Assembly (NCBI RefSeq): GCF_947179165.1
Contig: NC_077248.1
Span: 10,622,256 to 10,686,255, forward strand
Source of the DNA: Solanum dulcamara
Lineage: Eukaryota; Streptophyta; Magnoliopsida; Solanales; Solanaceae
Direction of reading: 5' to 3'
Length of the DNA stretch: 64,000 nt
A program made the translations under genes and the position numbers. Below, piece by piece: positions 1 to 13,465 of the stretch. The notes under the pieces are model-generated. The model worked only from the letters and a program-made list of their open reading frames with translations, was not told the DNA's origin and did no database searches. Positions within the stretch are counted from its first letter, which is position 1. Each line of letters begins with the position of its first letter.

Positions 1-1240
1 TCTTTTCTCAACTTTATTTTATTTAATTATTTCATGTTTTACATTTAGTTGATTCGTAGTCTTGTTTTTTTAGTTAACATGTATTAAGAATAATTAGATT
101 AATGATAGAAATTTTTTATAGTTAGCATATGTTAGGATTAATTAGCTATCATGTGTTAGGATTATTTCATGAAAAACCATAGTTTTGTTCATTATTTTTC
201 CAAATAGTTTTCTTTAAACATATAGATTTTCATGTTTTTAATCTCTTCTTTTAAACATGATTTAGAAAACAAAAATATACTTAAAGTTATTATTTAATTT
301 GAACTTTCATGGCCTAATTGATTTAATTATTTTTTTTAAAATTTGAGCTAGTATAGCGTATATATTAAATCCGTATTTTTTAGTTACTTGAATATATTTC
401 TTCTTTCTTTTCATTTGTCTACATATATGCATGTTGTTAGTCACTTCTAGGATGTCCATCAATTTGATAACTTAAAATATCATAATATATTCCTTGGTTT
501 AGCTTAAAATAAGTAAATGTTTATGTAATTTTATTTTGGTTCATATAATATCAATTCGAGTCCATCTTTGGACTACATCCTTGCATATCATTGATTTTTG
601 AGTCTCCCATCATCTTGCTCGAATTGCTGGAAAGTTGATATATGAAAAAAAAGGTAATATTCATGATTTAAATATTGATATTGGTTTGTATACATGGAAT
701 ACAGATAAAAAATAGTGTCGTATACACTGATATACATTATCTATACAGTCTGATATGCAGTAAAATAATATTGTATATACTGATATATAGTTTGATATAC
801 AGTGATATACAATAGATACAAGGAACAAACATGTAGTATACAGTGTGTATACAGTTTGATATACAGAAATAATATTATATACATTGTATGCAGTGTATAT
901 ATAGTCCGATATACAATCTATATACAGCTGTGATATATAGTGAAATTGTGCTTAATTCCCAAAATACAGATGGCTCAACAACTTCGTCCAGGCGTACAGA
1001 AACTAAGTGTCGGGCCATATTTTCATGTGTTATTTATATTGATTTGGGTTGTAATAATTTATTTACTTATGTTATTTATGCTTGCTTAGATATTAATTTT
1101 AATTTGTTTGAACTTAATTAAATTCTCCCAAAGATAAATCAATTCATGTTAATTTACTCTTTAAGTAATTTTCTAACTTTACTTAGTCATTTGATAAACT
1201 TTTACTTTTTGTTATATACATAATATTATATGGTCCTAAT
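1..1240. other. AT-rich stretch with no recognisable gene; short repeat block at 640-960
   Basis: No coding region can be supported here. The 640-960 part is built from many variants of a short motif close to GATATACAGT/GTATACAGT, a decayed short tandem repeat. The short open frame that crosses it (from 888) is explained by this low-complexity DNA. The stretch may be the remains of the 5' part of the copia element that follows, but I see no LTR in it. Confidence 0.5.
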
Positions 1241-1259
1241 AGATGCATGATCAAGACTT

Positions 1260-3985
1260 TCTCATGTGTGCCTCTTATCATCTCGTAATCTGGCGTTTGA
1301 GAAGTTATTAGCACAAATAATAAGATTAAGAAAGCAATTTCCAGATTATGCAATTAAAGTTATTCGCTTTGATAATGATGAAGAATTTACATCTCAATTT
1401 TTTGATGATTATTGATTATCAATTGGGATAAAATTGAACATCATGTTGATCATGTTCATACTCAAAATGGCCTTGCAGAGTCATTTATTAAGCGCCTATA
1501 ATTGATAGAAGACTTCGATTAATGAAAATAAAATTGTCGATTACTATTTAGGATCATGTTATCTTACATATAGCAGCACTTGTACGTCTCAGATTGATAA
1601 ATTATAATAAATATTCTCTGTTATAATTAGTATTTAGTCATGAGTGAAATATAGCCCATCTATGAATTTTGGTTGTGTAGTATACGTGTCTGAAGCACCA
1701 CCACAACGTACAAAGATGGGCCCTCAATGAAGGTTAGGCATATATGTTAGGTTTGACTCACCCTCCATAATTTGCTACCTTGAACTGTTGAAAGGAGATT
1801 TATTTACTACTCGATTTATAGATTGTCGGTTTGATGAAACAATTTTCCCAAAATTAGGGGTGGAGAGAAAAAGGAACCCGAAAGAGTAATTGCGTAAAAA
1901 GTTTCATCACTATCTCATTTTGATCCATGTACCCGCATATATGAGCAGAAGGTTTAGAAAATCATCCACTTGCAAAAAATAGCAAATCAAATGTCAGATG
2001 CATTTACTGATTTGAAATGGATAACTAAATCACATATCTCTGCATTGAATGTGCTTATCCGGATTGATATCCCAAAAGGACCATCACTAGTATCATAGCT
2101 TCTAAATTCCAAACACGCTTGAAGCGTGGTAGACCATTGGGTTCAAAGGATAAAAATCCTAGAAAGAGATGTGTGAGAAATAATAAAGATGATACTATAA
2201 AATAACCTCCTGAAGAAGGTCAAGATTTGAGTAATCTTGATATTCTTGAAGAAATTAGTGTATCTGAGACTCAAGTGAATGAAGAAATTTCAATTAGATC
2301 GATCGAAAATCACAATGGATAATGTTTTTAAATATAATATTGCACTTAATCTCATGCAAGATAGTAAAAGCCTTGAGCCTAAATCTATTGAAGAATGTCG
2401 ACATAAATGTGATTGGGAAGAATGGCAAAAGGCAATTCAATTAGAATTAGACTCACTTGCTAAACGTAAAGTTTTTGGACCTGTAGTCCAAACTCCTGAA
2501 ATTGTAAAACCAGTTGTCTATAAATGGGTTTTTTGCGAAAATAAAATGAGAGAAATGAAATTATAAGATACAAGGCATGCCTTGTTACACAAGGATTCTC
2601 TCAAAGGCCCGGGGTCAACTTTGAAGAAACACACTCACCTGTTATGGATGAAAAAACTTTTTGATATCTTATCAGTTTAGCTGTACATAGTCTTGAAATA
2701 CATCTAATGGATGTAGTTACAGCTTATCTTTATGGTTGACTTGATAATAAAATTTACATGAAAATCTCAGAAGAATTAAAATTGCCTGAAAAATGTACTA
2801 AATCTTGGGAGATGTACTCAATTAAATTGTAAAGATCATTATATGGTATGAAATAATCAGGGGTATGTGGTATAATCGCCTTAGTGAGTACTTGATAAAT
2901 GAAGGTTATGTAAATGATGTCATTTGTCCATGTGTTTTTATTAAGAAAATAAAATCAGAGTTTGTTATACTCACCGTTTATGTTAATGACATAAATCTCA
3001 TTGGAACTCCTGAAGAAGTCCAAAAGGCGATTGAATATCTAAAGAAAGAATTTGAGATGAAAGATCTTGAAAAGACAAAACTTTGTCTGGGTCTGCAAAT
3101 TGAATATTTAGCAGATAGAATTTTTGTCCACCAATCTGCCTATAATAAGAAAATCTCAAAATGATTTTACATGGATAAAGCACATCCATTAAGTACTCCA
3201 ATGGTTGTTCGATCACTTGAAGTGGAAAAAGATCCATTTAGACCTTCAGAAGAGAATGAAGAACTTCTTGGTCCTGAAGTACCATATCTCAGTGCTATTG
3301 GTGCACTTATGTATCTTGCTAACATAACCAGACCTAATATCATATTTTCTGTTAATTTACTGGCAAGGTATATTTCATCCCCAACGCGAAGATAATGGAA
3401 CGATATCAAGAATATTTTGTGATACCTAAAGGGTACCATTGATATGGGTTTGTTTTATACTAACAAAGGTTGGAAAGACCTTATTAGTTATACAGATGCA
3501 GGTTATTTATCAGACCCACATAAAGCTCGATCTCAAATATGCTATCTATTTACATATGGAGGAACTTTCATATTATGACGATCTACAAAATAGTTTATTG
3601 TTGCTACTTCTTCAAATCATACTGAAATAATAGCAATTAATGAAGCAAGTAGAGAATGTGTGTGGTTGAGATCGATGATACAGTTCATCAAAGAAAGATG
3701 CGGTTTGAAAAATGATGTCAAAGTACCCACAGTTATATTCGAAGACAATGTTGCGTGCATAGCTCAATTGAAAGGTGGCTTCATAAAAGGAGACAGAACA
3801 AAACATATTTCACATAAAATTATTCTTAACACATGATCTTCAGAAGAATGACGATATTGATGTACAACAAGTTCGTTCGAATGATAATCTTACAGATTTA
3901 TTCACATAGGCATTACCAACATCAACTTTTGAGAAGCTAAGATATAATATTGGAATGCGACGTCACCATAATATCAAATGAAGTT
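1260..3985 (+). pseudogene. Copia pol pseudogene (integrase, RT, RNase H)
   Basis: The best-preserved pieces are the start of RT (2,279-2,566, with the W..A...E.. pattern and a VYKWVF block), the palm domain (2,865-3,164) and the end of RT (3,171-3,395, ending near LLARYISSP). The catalytic YVDD box reads YVND (VYVNDINLIGT, near 2,980), so a metal-binding Asp is replaced. Integrase remnants at about 1,260-1,420 keep an FDNDEEFTS block, which corresponds to the D-N-G-x-E-F motif with Gly changed to Asp. There are many stops and frame changes, so no active protein is possible. Confidence 0.85.
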
Positions 3986-4256
3986 TTCATCAAGGAGAGT
4001 AAAATATCCGTTGTACTCATTTTTCTTTAACCAAAGTTTTGTCTTATTGGATTTTTCTAGCAAGGTTTTTGATGACACAATACTCAAGGCGTATTACCAG
4101 ATCTGTGTACTCTTTTTCCTTCACTAGGTTTTTATCCACTTGATTTTTTCTAGTAAGGTTTTAACGAGGCACAACATCTATGAATGTTTAGGATAACTAT
4201 GTATATTTGTTCTTTTACTAGAATTTTTCTTTTACACGTGGACATCCAAGGGGGAG

Positions 4257-4465
4257 GGTTATAAAATGTAGTGGATGTTCCACTTTCTTTATGGAACCCA
4301 CTTTAAAGAAAAAAATGTACTTTCTCCCCTTATCCTCTTGCTCTTCAGGCTATAAATAGCCTCCCTCAGTGTGTAATACATACACACTGAAATCTCTCAA
4401 TTCTCCTTCTTTCTCTTACGATCTCTCTTTCTTATTAATTTGTTATGTTGATTTGTTTTATAACA
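4257..4465 (+). repeat. 3' LTR of the copia element (about 209 bp)
   Basis: The LTR starts at GGTTATAAAATG (expected TGTTATAAAATG) directly after the polypurine tract and ends TTTTATAACA, giving inverted ends. It contains a TATA-like GCTATAAATAGCC at about 4,350. The first dinucleotide is mutated (TG to GG). Length and layout fit a short-LTR copia lineage. Confidence 0.7.
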
Positions 4466-5290
4466 AAAAAAATGTTGTAACAATATCAAGATAACTTGGC
4501 ACATTCATAGAAAAATCCAAGAGAGTTTGGAAGATGTAATGTGGAAGTACTTAAATGGTTTTTATTCACTGTTGTCGTCATTTAAGAAAAATGACTAATA
4601 TTATTAGAAAGACTGAGCACTCTATTATATTTTTGTAGACATCAAAATTTTGTAGGATTCTACAAGACGAGTCATATTTCAGTTAGGGTTACTTGGAGGT
4701 TACTCTACATTAAATCCTAATTCATGTATATATAAAAGGTATTATATTCCCTTGAAAAGGCATCTCGAATATTCCATAAATTCATGGAATAATCACAACG
4801 ATCAATGGAGATCAAACAAATCTCTAGGAGGTTATCCTAGTTCAAAACATATGCCATTAACGGCCCTCAAATCACTATGAAGATCAAATTCAAATTATCC
4901 TAGTTCGAAAAAATAGGCCACTAACGGCCCTCAAATTAAGGAAAAAATTCAGAGAGAAGAATTAAGGGAGCAAATAGATTTGTTCCCACATATTTTATCA
5001 ATAAAATTATGTTTCTTCATATTTTATTTGTGATTGCAATTTATGTTTCTTCACATTAAAATTTGTTGCAAACAATTTTATGTTGAAAGTTGGATATAAA
5101 GATTTTGAAAAAAATGAAAAAATAATTTATTTATTTAAGTGTAAGGCTACTATAGATTTCGAATCTAGCAGATGAAAAAGATTCTGCGAGGAGTTATTTC
5201 TCTTTTTAATGGGCTTATACAGCATAAGCCAAATTAGTCGTCAAAACGATACACTAAAATGGGGGGAAAAGCCCATTTACTTAAATAATA
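4466..5290. other. AT-rich stretch; possible LTR-like remnant
   Basis: There is no coding signal. A short sequence close to TAACGGCCCTCAAAT occurs twice (about 4,858 and 4,921) in otherwise similar surroundings, and the segment 4,640-5,060 has the look of a decayed retrotransposon terminal or untranslated region. At 5,211-5,277 AATGGGCTT pairs with AAGCCCATT as an imperfect inverted repeat. I cannot assign any of it to a family. Confidence 0.3.
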
Positions 5291-5639
5291 GAAAAAATTA
5301 CCCATCTACACATACTATATTATTATATTTACTATTATTCCCTACTATTTGTAAAAATCTCAAAAATCTCTCTTTTTCAACTCTCTTTCTCCAACTCACA
5401 GATACATCCTATTTTAGTTCTCCGAACTATCCTAAATTCATGCCTATTTTAAAGCCATAACTACTACAGTTTTTTTGAATTTTCAGTCCAAGTTTTACTC
5501 AATTTCAAGCTTTTAATTAAGGTAATTCAAGTTCTTCCTTCTCTATCATCTCACTTCAATTTCACCTCCTTTGATTTTCTATTGATTTCTACTGTAATTT
5601 TTTATTGCTTTTACTCATTTTGTTCACTGATACATATGG

Positions 5640-7700
5640 ATTCCGCTCCATCTTTTAGTGTTGGTCTCACACAATTGAATCAAAATAGAGGAATTCTTAT
5701 TTTAGCGAGTTCTGATTCATCTTGGGAATGTTACCACGAGGTTAGATTCAAACATCATAATAATCTCATAGTTATGGATAAATTACGTGTGAAATTGAAG
5801 TCGAAATTTCCAGTTCAACAAGTACCCATAGAAGCAGAGAAAAAGATTGAAGGGGTTATAACACGCCCTAATCTCCAAAAGGTATGAGTTCATCTAATCT
5901 GTATTCTGTTATTTTTATTTTTCAATCTCAATTTTTCTAATACATTTCAATGTACCTTTTTTAAAGTTCGTATGCTGATACTTAAGGTTCTGATATGGTT
6001 TTTTGTTATTATTTTTCTGATACATAAGGTCTACTGCTTTTTATAATTTTCATGATACATCATGTACTAATCATGATACATAAGATTTTTTTGATTTTGT
6101 GTTGTTTATGATACATTAATTTCTGTTTTTTCTATTGTTTTGGATACATAAGGGCAAAAAAAAGTGTATCATATCAATATACATAAGCTCTATATGTATA
6201 TTGATTAGTCATGCACCTGATACATAAAGTCACTTTGTATCATGTATTCTAATATATCATATAATGTTATGTTTTCATAAAGGTAGATATATAATTTATC
6301 AAGTTCAAGTTGTATTTATTAAAAAGATCCATTTCCACTTTTTGAGATTCGGCACTACATATACCACTAATTTTATTGATGATTTCAAATCATCAATAGG
6401 TGAAGAAGTTATACAGTTATTTAGGAAAATCATCTTTAGTCACTACTTAGATATGCCACAGTGTAATTTTTAAGGTCAAATCATCAAATGTCTCTTACTT
6501 CTCGAGGTGGAGCAGAAAAACACAAATGAATTGCTCATTCATCACGTTTACGGTAACACACTCCATTTCTCAATTAAGGAATTTACTATTATTATCGATT
6601 TGCGATGTACCGATAATATCAATGAATTTTGGTACCCGAATGCACCCCAAGCAGATTATTGTCTAGATATTTCCCTGCTGCAAAAAATGAGATAAACAAA
6701 GGACATTTCATTCATCGTTTTCTAATGAGAGGATGGGGAAATCAATGAATACGCTGTTCAGATGATCATTCTCTACTTCATCCACACTTTTTTTCTTTTC
6801 TCAACTAGGTGATTCACCTATTTCTATTGCTGACTTTAGGATGTTAGAGGATGACAAATATGAGCAGTTTTCATGGGTAAAATAACATTTTTCCAAATTA
6901 ATAAAAGGCATGAGCCAGGAGTTTACTACTGCCAATCAAATGTATCATTTGGGCAGCATGCCATACGCTCTCAACGCATGAATTTATGAATGTGCATCTC
7001 AGGTCCCTTTTGAAATTGTCGTAAGAGTGCGTAATTATATTCCTAGAATTTTTAATTGGCGTGTTGTTATGGTCAAGCCCAAATTTGAGACCTTCATGTC
7101 TAGCACTTTCAGTGAGGTATATTTCATAAAATCATATTCATATTTATAGAAAATATATATATCATATGTTGCTTATTAACTGTAGTTTAAGATTATTTAT
7201 TTTTCAATTATGCTCTGATTCAGTATACATAACATTAATGATACATTCAATAGTCTTGAATTTGATACAATAGTGTTTGTTCTGATACATAAGACTCCTG
7301 TCATGAACTCATAATACATAATGATACTTGTTTTTTGTTTTTTCAGCTTTTCACTCTATTTTTTTAGTATACATGCTTCAATATTGTCCCAACTTAAGAT
7401 AAAATGGAATCAATTGACATTTCTGGCAGTGAACCTCTTACTAAAGCTACTACATCAGCTGCCAAGGCCAAATTAACGGAACCTCAAGAACTCTCCAAAT
7501 TTGATGACTTTTCAACTAAACCACCCAAAGAATTGTTAAGAAGATCCGATCGTGTTGCTGATACAATTTCTTCACCTCCTCCCAAAAGAAGAAAGACTGC
7601 CCCTGGTAAAAAATCTATTCCAGTAGAAACGATTAACAAAGACAAAGATGTCATACCACCAAAGCCATCAAAAAACCTGTTTCTACTACTACAGAACTAG
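5640..7700 (+). pseudogene. DUF1985-like gene of the MULE, degenerate
   Basis: The first exon-like segment (5,582-5,887, likely start 5,636) ends at a GTATGAGT donor-like site. The next conserved block (6,340-6,690) has the hallmark DUF1985 order: an FRK..F.HYLDMPQC.F block, then a linker, then LHFSIKEFTIIIDLRC, the equivalent of the usual 'FGIGEFALITGLNC' region. There is a frame change near 6,475. The later segment (7,404-7,700) is a charged, Pro/Ser/Lys-rich hinge. In related MULE genes a C-terminal Ulp1-type cysteine protease follows; none is seen here. The function is unknown even in intact members. Confidence 0.6.
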
Positions 7701-8603
7701 TGGCAAAGTCAATGGTAGGAGGTGAATCTTTCAGTCAATCGGATCAAATTGTTCATGTGGAATTCACAGCATTAAAGAAGTCTCCAAAGAAATACATAAA
7801 AATATACGTAAGTTATTAGTGTAAGATTTAAGTTAGCGGTGCATTGTACCTAATAAGTCTAAATTAATATCATTTTTTGTTTATGATACCTAACCTTTCA
7901 ATATACCAATTACATAACAATGCTTATGTATCATCTTTTGTGGAAGATACATCATTCTGATATATCGTTTACAAGTAACAGTTGAAAGCTTATATAACAA
8001 TCTTCAATGTATCAACCATAAATACCAGTCGAATGGTCATGTATCAGTAATCAATGTATCAAACTCAAATATAAGTTGAAAGTTTAATGCATAAATCTTT
8101 AATGTATATGATACATTTTCAATAAAATATATGTAGTGCTTTGTACCAAATAAGCCTAAATCAATATCAGATTTATATCTGACACATTCTCTTTGTATCA
8201 TATACATCTTTTGAATTTATCATTTCCATATATCTGTTAAATGATTATATAACTTTATCTGATGTATTAAATTCACAACAATGATTTATCAGTGACATGT
8301 GTTAGCTTAAATATCTTACTTAATCTATTTATTTTGATATTTAATAACTTTTACTACTTTAGTATCAAGTAACTTACAATGAAAATAATTATCAACCATG
8401 CATGTATCAATTATTAAAATTCAATTATTTATTTGATACAAAGAGTTTTTATCTATTCATGGATATCTACCAAGTAGAACTATGTATCAAATATAACTAC
8501 TAAAATGTTAAAAATCTTTGTCTTCTGAATTTTATTTAAAAAGAAACTATCTCATTATAAAAAAATATCAAATACATAATACTTGATCCACATTGAATGT
8601 ATC
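7701..8603. other. Noncoding AT-rich spacer between the two MULE genes
   Basis: This spacer is rich in variants of GATACAT/ATGTATCA, a motif also scattered through the introns of both MULE genes (5,950-6,260, 7,200-7,330, 10,430-10,610). No coding potential is seen. Confidence 0.5.
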
Positions 8604-10420
8604 CTAGAAAATCAAAATATCATTTCTCTTTGAGAATGAAATTACAAATCCTTCTGTTGTGGACTTCATGGCCCAACGATCACAACAGTTTTTGCTCGTA
8701 CTTAGCTTCTTACTGAAGTTCTTTTTTCTTCCTTTCTTTGATCTTCCTGGCATCTTTTTATATCTTAGTGGCAAGACGAATTCTTTCAAAATTTCTTTTA
8801 GAACAGACCAATCTTTCTTATTTGGCATTGGAACCATTGAAAATTCATAAGTATTTGCCAACGCCTCTGTCTTGTAGTAATCAAAGCAGTATGGTGCATG
8901 TCTGTAATATTCTTGCTCTCCAACACTGCAATTTCGTGTGGACATGATATCCCATCTAGTTGAAACCTGCCACAATTGCATATTTTTCTTTCAGGACACA
9001 CAATGTATCTTCTACTGGATTCATAAATAGAATATAAATATTCTGATGAAGCAACAACCTGCAGGAATAATTACCACAAGTATGAATACAGAATTGAAAA
9101 AACAAAAACTATGTATCAAGTAGATACATTTTGTTGAATAATAGATGCGTACCTTCATTCTCGAATATTCATCGTTTTTACTACTAGGATATCTTCTAAT
9201 TTCCTACCCAAAGTATGTTTTGTATAAGTTGCTATTTTCCTATTTTTGCAGTTCCAAGCACCAAATAACATTCTCGTCTCTTTAAAAAAATCAATTATAG
9301 GCAACTCGCGTGCTTCAACATGATATACATTGATACATTTTGCAAATACTCTTTTAACCCTTGACCACTTTTCGTACTCTGGATTTTTCAAATACTCTTT
9401 CACCCCGTGATTAATTTTTTCAACTTTTGCCATTATTTTTTTGAATTCATCTTTTCGATATGCCTTGGCCATTGACTAGAAGAGGTCACTTATTATAGTT
9501 TTTCTCCTCCTGTAGTTAGTACATATATTTTTTCATATATGCCATATGCATGCAAAGTGAGGGACTTTGGAAAACACAATACTTACACTCTTCATTTTGC
9601 TTTCATTCCTATTTTGATACAACACACATATTGTCCCTCTCACCAAATACATCTTTGAACTGCTGAAAAAATCATGACCATGATGAATCATTTTCTATTT
9701 CAACAACACAATACGCCAATGGCAATATGCAACCTAAAAAATGATTATCAGCCATAAAGTAGTTATTAAAGTATATCAGATTCACAACAAATATATCAAA
9801 TGAGATGATACATTGATATTCAATACACAATAGTAACAAAAAATAATACCTGCCCCATCAAGTGTGCTAGCTGACACAAATGTCCCTTTATAAGGTTCAT
9901 TAAGATGAGCACCGTCAAAAACAACTATAGGTCTACAAAACTAAAAACCCCTCATCAATGGCCTTAACGCTATGAATAGATACATGAACTCATCACTTGG
10001 TGACTTGTGCATACTTATGTACGAATTTGGATATATATGGTATTTAGCATACGGATGTATACAAACATCTTCCTATATTCATCACAGGTTTTCCCCTTAA
10101 CATCTCCAAAGCATGTTCCTTTGCACGCCATGCTTGTTGATGGGTAATATCAACCCCATAGGCTTCTTTAATATCCTCTCTTATATAATTAGGGGTGTGA
10201 ATTCTCTTATGATTAACCAATTTAGGTGCAGTGAATGCACTAACAAAAGCCTTTGTAGCATGAACTTTGTTGAAAATCCTATCTCTTAAGGGACATGAAT
10301 GTTCACTATTAAATTATCTCACTTTAAATATATCAAAGTTTTTTCTACACGATGCTTTGATTTTCCAATAACAGTCGTCTGAATAGCATATTAACACATA
10401 ACTGCATATTATTAGGAAAA
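8604..10420 (-). pseudogene. MuDR/MULE transposase, DNA-binding, DDE and SWIM part
   Basis: Read from high to low coordinates. Around 10,320-10,080 there is a zinc-binding/DNA-binding block (EHSCPLRDR, then THQQAWRAKEHALEML), typical of mudrA proteins. Around 9,930-9,850 there is VVFDGAHL with the first catalytic Asp, ending at a GGTATT donor-like site. Another block near 9,735-9,600 holds LPLAYCVVEIENDSSW and FGERDNMCVVS. The helical part is at 9,560-9,155 (MAKAYRKDEFKKIM). The SWIM zinc finger (CNCGRFQLDGISCPHE, C-x-C...C-x-H) is at 8,984-8,937. A frame change separates the SWIM block from the C-terminal tail (8,880-8,604), and stops occur elsewhere, so this is a dead transposase. Its N-terminal exon lies 14 kb away at 24,617-25,168. 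Confidence 0.8.
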
Positions 10421-11599
10421 ATTATTAACATGTACCATATATATATAGAGATTCATATGTATCATGACCAAATAAAACTACATATTCACAGCAAAATATT
10501 TTTCAAATGTACCAGATACATAATAATTAGTATGTATCATGACTATAAAAAAACTATATTTCAAAAATCAACAGAATATTAAGGAACCTTATTGAACTTT
10601 ATTAGATACATAATATTATTGTAACACCCCCTAAAACGTTGTATGTGGTATTTCAATTCTCGATTAAAATGATACTGCTTCTGTATTTTGGGTATAACTT
10701 TTCCTAGAATAGTCAAATTGGTGATTCAAATTTTTAAATAACTCCAACAACATTACCTAAAACTTTTATGAAGACCATATCTTAAGAATTGAAGGATACA
10801 TAGGTCAAATAAATTAATTTTTGTAAGACATGGTATTGTGATAAAATGGAGTATTTGTAGAAGAAAAATCATATCTCACGGTAGGATTCTCCAAATCAAT
10901 TGATTCTTGAACGACATGAAAGTATACTTCTATATCTACAATTCATATGAGACACTAAATCTTAATTAGAAAGTTATCTTGTTCAACCGCAGCTCCAAAA
11001 AAGGATATTCCGTTAAAAAAAAGTTCATCTCACCAACCATAGAAAGATCACCCATGACATCAATAGTCCTCTATTTGACATCATCCATAAGGTCACTGTT
11101 ATGTCGAAAAATGGACAAGGTTTTAAAATTAATTTTATCTTTTCAAGGAAAATTAATTTTATTAAAAGAGGAGTCGCCACTTAATTTTTTAAAGAAATTA
11201 AGAAAACTTAATTTAAAAGACCCTAACAGATTTAAGTCTTAAAAATTAGAAAAAAAGGTACGAGGTTCATATTATTATTTTAAGGTCTTAGCACTTAAAA
11301 TAGCCACTAACATGCGGTTGTCCGATGATTTAAAATTATTTGACTAACTTTGAGAAAATGTGTTTTAACAATAATCAAAGTATTAAACAACTTTGACAAA
11401 AATAAATAAATAAAAATTTTAAAATATTTAGGAAGATTTATAAGAGAAATAGACTTGGTATAAAAATGATTTAATGAAGGAGGGATAATTTAAATAAATC
11501 ACTTAAATGAGATAAAAACGATCATAAATATTATACCTAATATAATGTTAGCTATTACATAAATGAGAACATATTCAAATCATATAAGTAAGTTTAATA

Positions 11600-12149
11600 T
11601 GTAATAGTAATAATAGTAGTATTAATAGTAGTAGCAGTAATAATAATAATAATAACAACAAACAAAACAACGAAAATGAAAATAAAATAATAATGACAAC
11701 AATAACAATAATAATAAAAATAATGATAATAACAATAGCAAATAAAAAATTGCTACTACTACTACCAATAATAACAATGATGAAAATAATAATAATAATA
11801 ATAATAATGAAAATGGTAATAATAATAATAATAATTATAATAATAATAATAACTGTAAAAGTATTAGTACAACTAATAATTATAATAATAAGGAAAATAA
11901 TAATAATGATAATAATAACAACAATAAATAAAGATACTAGTACAAAAATAATAATAATAATAATAATAATAACAGTAAATAAAAATATATTATTAATAAT
12001 GGTAATAATAAAAATGAAATAATAATAACAACAAAAAATAATAATAATAATAATAAACATACTACTGCTTCTATCAATGATATTAATAACGAAAATAATA
12101 ATAATAAAATTAAATATAATAATAACCGTAAATAAAATATACTAATAAT
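11600..12149. repeat. (TAA)n-rich array, left part
   Basis: This is a long imperfect (AAT)n/(TAA)n array. The open frames on both strands here are low-complexity readings of the repeat. Its right 110 bp (about 12,040-12,149) are duplicated at about 13,155-13,269, beyond the hAT insertion. Confidence 0.9.
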
Positions 12150-13127
12150 TAGGGCTGTTCACAGTTTTGGTTAAAACCAAAACCAAACCAAAAATTTAAC
12201 CAAATCGAATAAAAAAACTGACATTCAGTTTGGTTTGGTTTGGTTTGGTTTTAAATTTGAATAACCGATAATATTTGGTTTGGTTATTGTTATAGAAAAA
12301 AATAACCGAATAAATAACTGAATCAAACCGATAATTATATACTTAAGATTTATAATTATTTATATGTATAATATTAGTTTTTCATAAATAATTAAAGATA
12401 TTTTATACGTTTTAATTATTAATTTAATATTAATATACTTATTTTTAAGGCCCAACAATCCAAACCCAACTCTCAAACCCAATTATAAATTCTAATAAAC
12501 ACTAAACAGCGGTCCAAGTCCAATAATTTAAGACCATTAGCCCAACTCTCAAGCCCAATTCTAAATCTTAAATTTTTAATAAGCACTAAGCACTTGAGCA
12601 GCAGGCAGCAACATAAAGTAAAAGTTAAAACTTTAAAACCCTAGTATCTGTTTTCCTTTTACATTTTTGTTCCTCTCACGTTGGTTTCTCACAAAGTCAC
12701 AGACTCACAGTCATAGACTAACAGTGAAGGCTCAAGAGCAACCTCAACTCCTCAACCTTAAGTATAAGATTGTCAAATTTTGAGAAGGTTTGTAAGGAGT
12801 TTTTCAAATTTTAAATTGATTTTAAGTTGTTTTCTTTTTTTTTCCGAATGTTTAAGTTGTTTCATTTTCTGTTTTGAACCTTTATGGGTCGTGAAGAAAA
12901 AAGAGCTTCATAAGAATTTGAAGAATGTAGAGAGAGAATATTTGAATTATCTCGGCTAGTCATAAACCGAATAACCAAATCAAACCGAACCAAACCGACA
13001 ATAACCAAACCCGTGGTTATTATTTTACTTGGTTTGGTTATGGTTTTAGACATTTAATAACCGATTAAATTGGTTTGGTTATGGTTTTAATCAATAACCG
13101 ACCCAAACCGAACCATGAACACCCCTA
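12150..13127. mobile_element. Non-autonomous hAT-type DNA transposon (978 bp)
   Basis: The terminal inverted repeats are TAGGGCTGTTCA (12,150) and TGAACACCCCTA (ending 13,127), 11 of 12 bases matching. They are flanked by a perfect 8-bp target duplication CTAATAAT (12,142-12,149 and 13,128-13,135). Subterminal parts are rich in GGTTTGGTT and its complement. No transposase is seen, so it would be moved in trans. It is inserted in the trinucleotide array of the LTR. Confidence 0.9.
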
Positions 13128-13332
13128 CTAATAATAATGGTAATAATAACAACGAAAAATAATAATAATAATAATAATAATAAACATACTACTACTTCTA
13201 TTAATAATATAAATAACGAAAATAATAATAATAAATATAATAATAACAGTAATAAAATATACTAATAATAATGATAATAATAATAATGAAAATACTAATA
13301 ATAACAATAAATAAATATACTGCTACTACTAC

Positions 13333-13364
<32 letters not shown>

Positions 13365-13391
13365 CGGTAAAAAAAAAATAACAACAATAAC

Positions 13392-13463
<72 letters not shown>

Positions 13464-13465
13464 CA
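13128..13465. repeat. (TAA)n array, right part
   Basis: This continues the array on the other side of the hAT element. 13,390-13,460 is an almost pure (AAT)n run of about 24 units. Poly-Leu, poly-Tyr and poly-Ile frames on minus are artefacts of it. Confidence 0.9.

Larger units (their letters stand above)
1241..4465 (+). mobile_element. Decayed Ty1/copia retrotransposon (pol remnant plus 3' LTR)
   Basis: The integrase-like part (about 1,260-1,760), reverse transcriptase (2,280-3,170) and RNase H (3,440-3,960) follow each other in the normal copia order on plus, each broken by stops and frame changes. A 3' untranslated part (3,980-4,250) contains three copies of a motif near TTTTTCTAGCAAGGTTTT, as in some plant copia lineages. 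A purine tract (CCAAGGGGGAGGG, about 4,246-4,258) leads into the 3' LTR. No 5' LTR is seen. This is a dead, old copy. Confidence 0.85.

Noticed and set aside
10979..11242. 87-residue plus frame at 11.0 kb
   Set aside because: It crosses the boundary between the solo LTR and the Ogre-like LTR (11,097), hence chimeric.
11575..12060. Poly-Ile/poly-Leu open frames near 11.6-12.1 kb and poly-Tyr frames at 13.2-13.6 kb
   Set aside because: They are produced by (TAA)n arrays.
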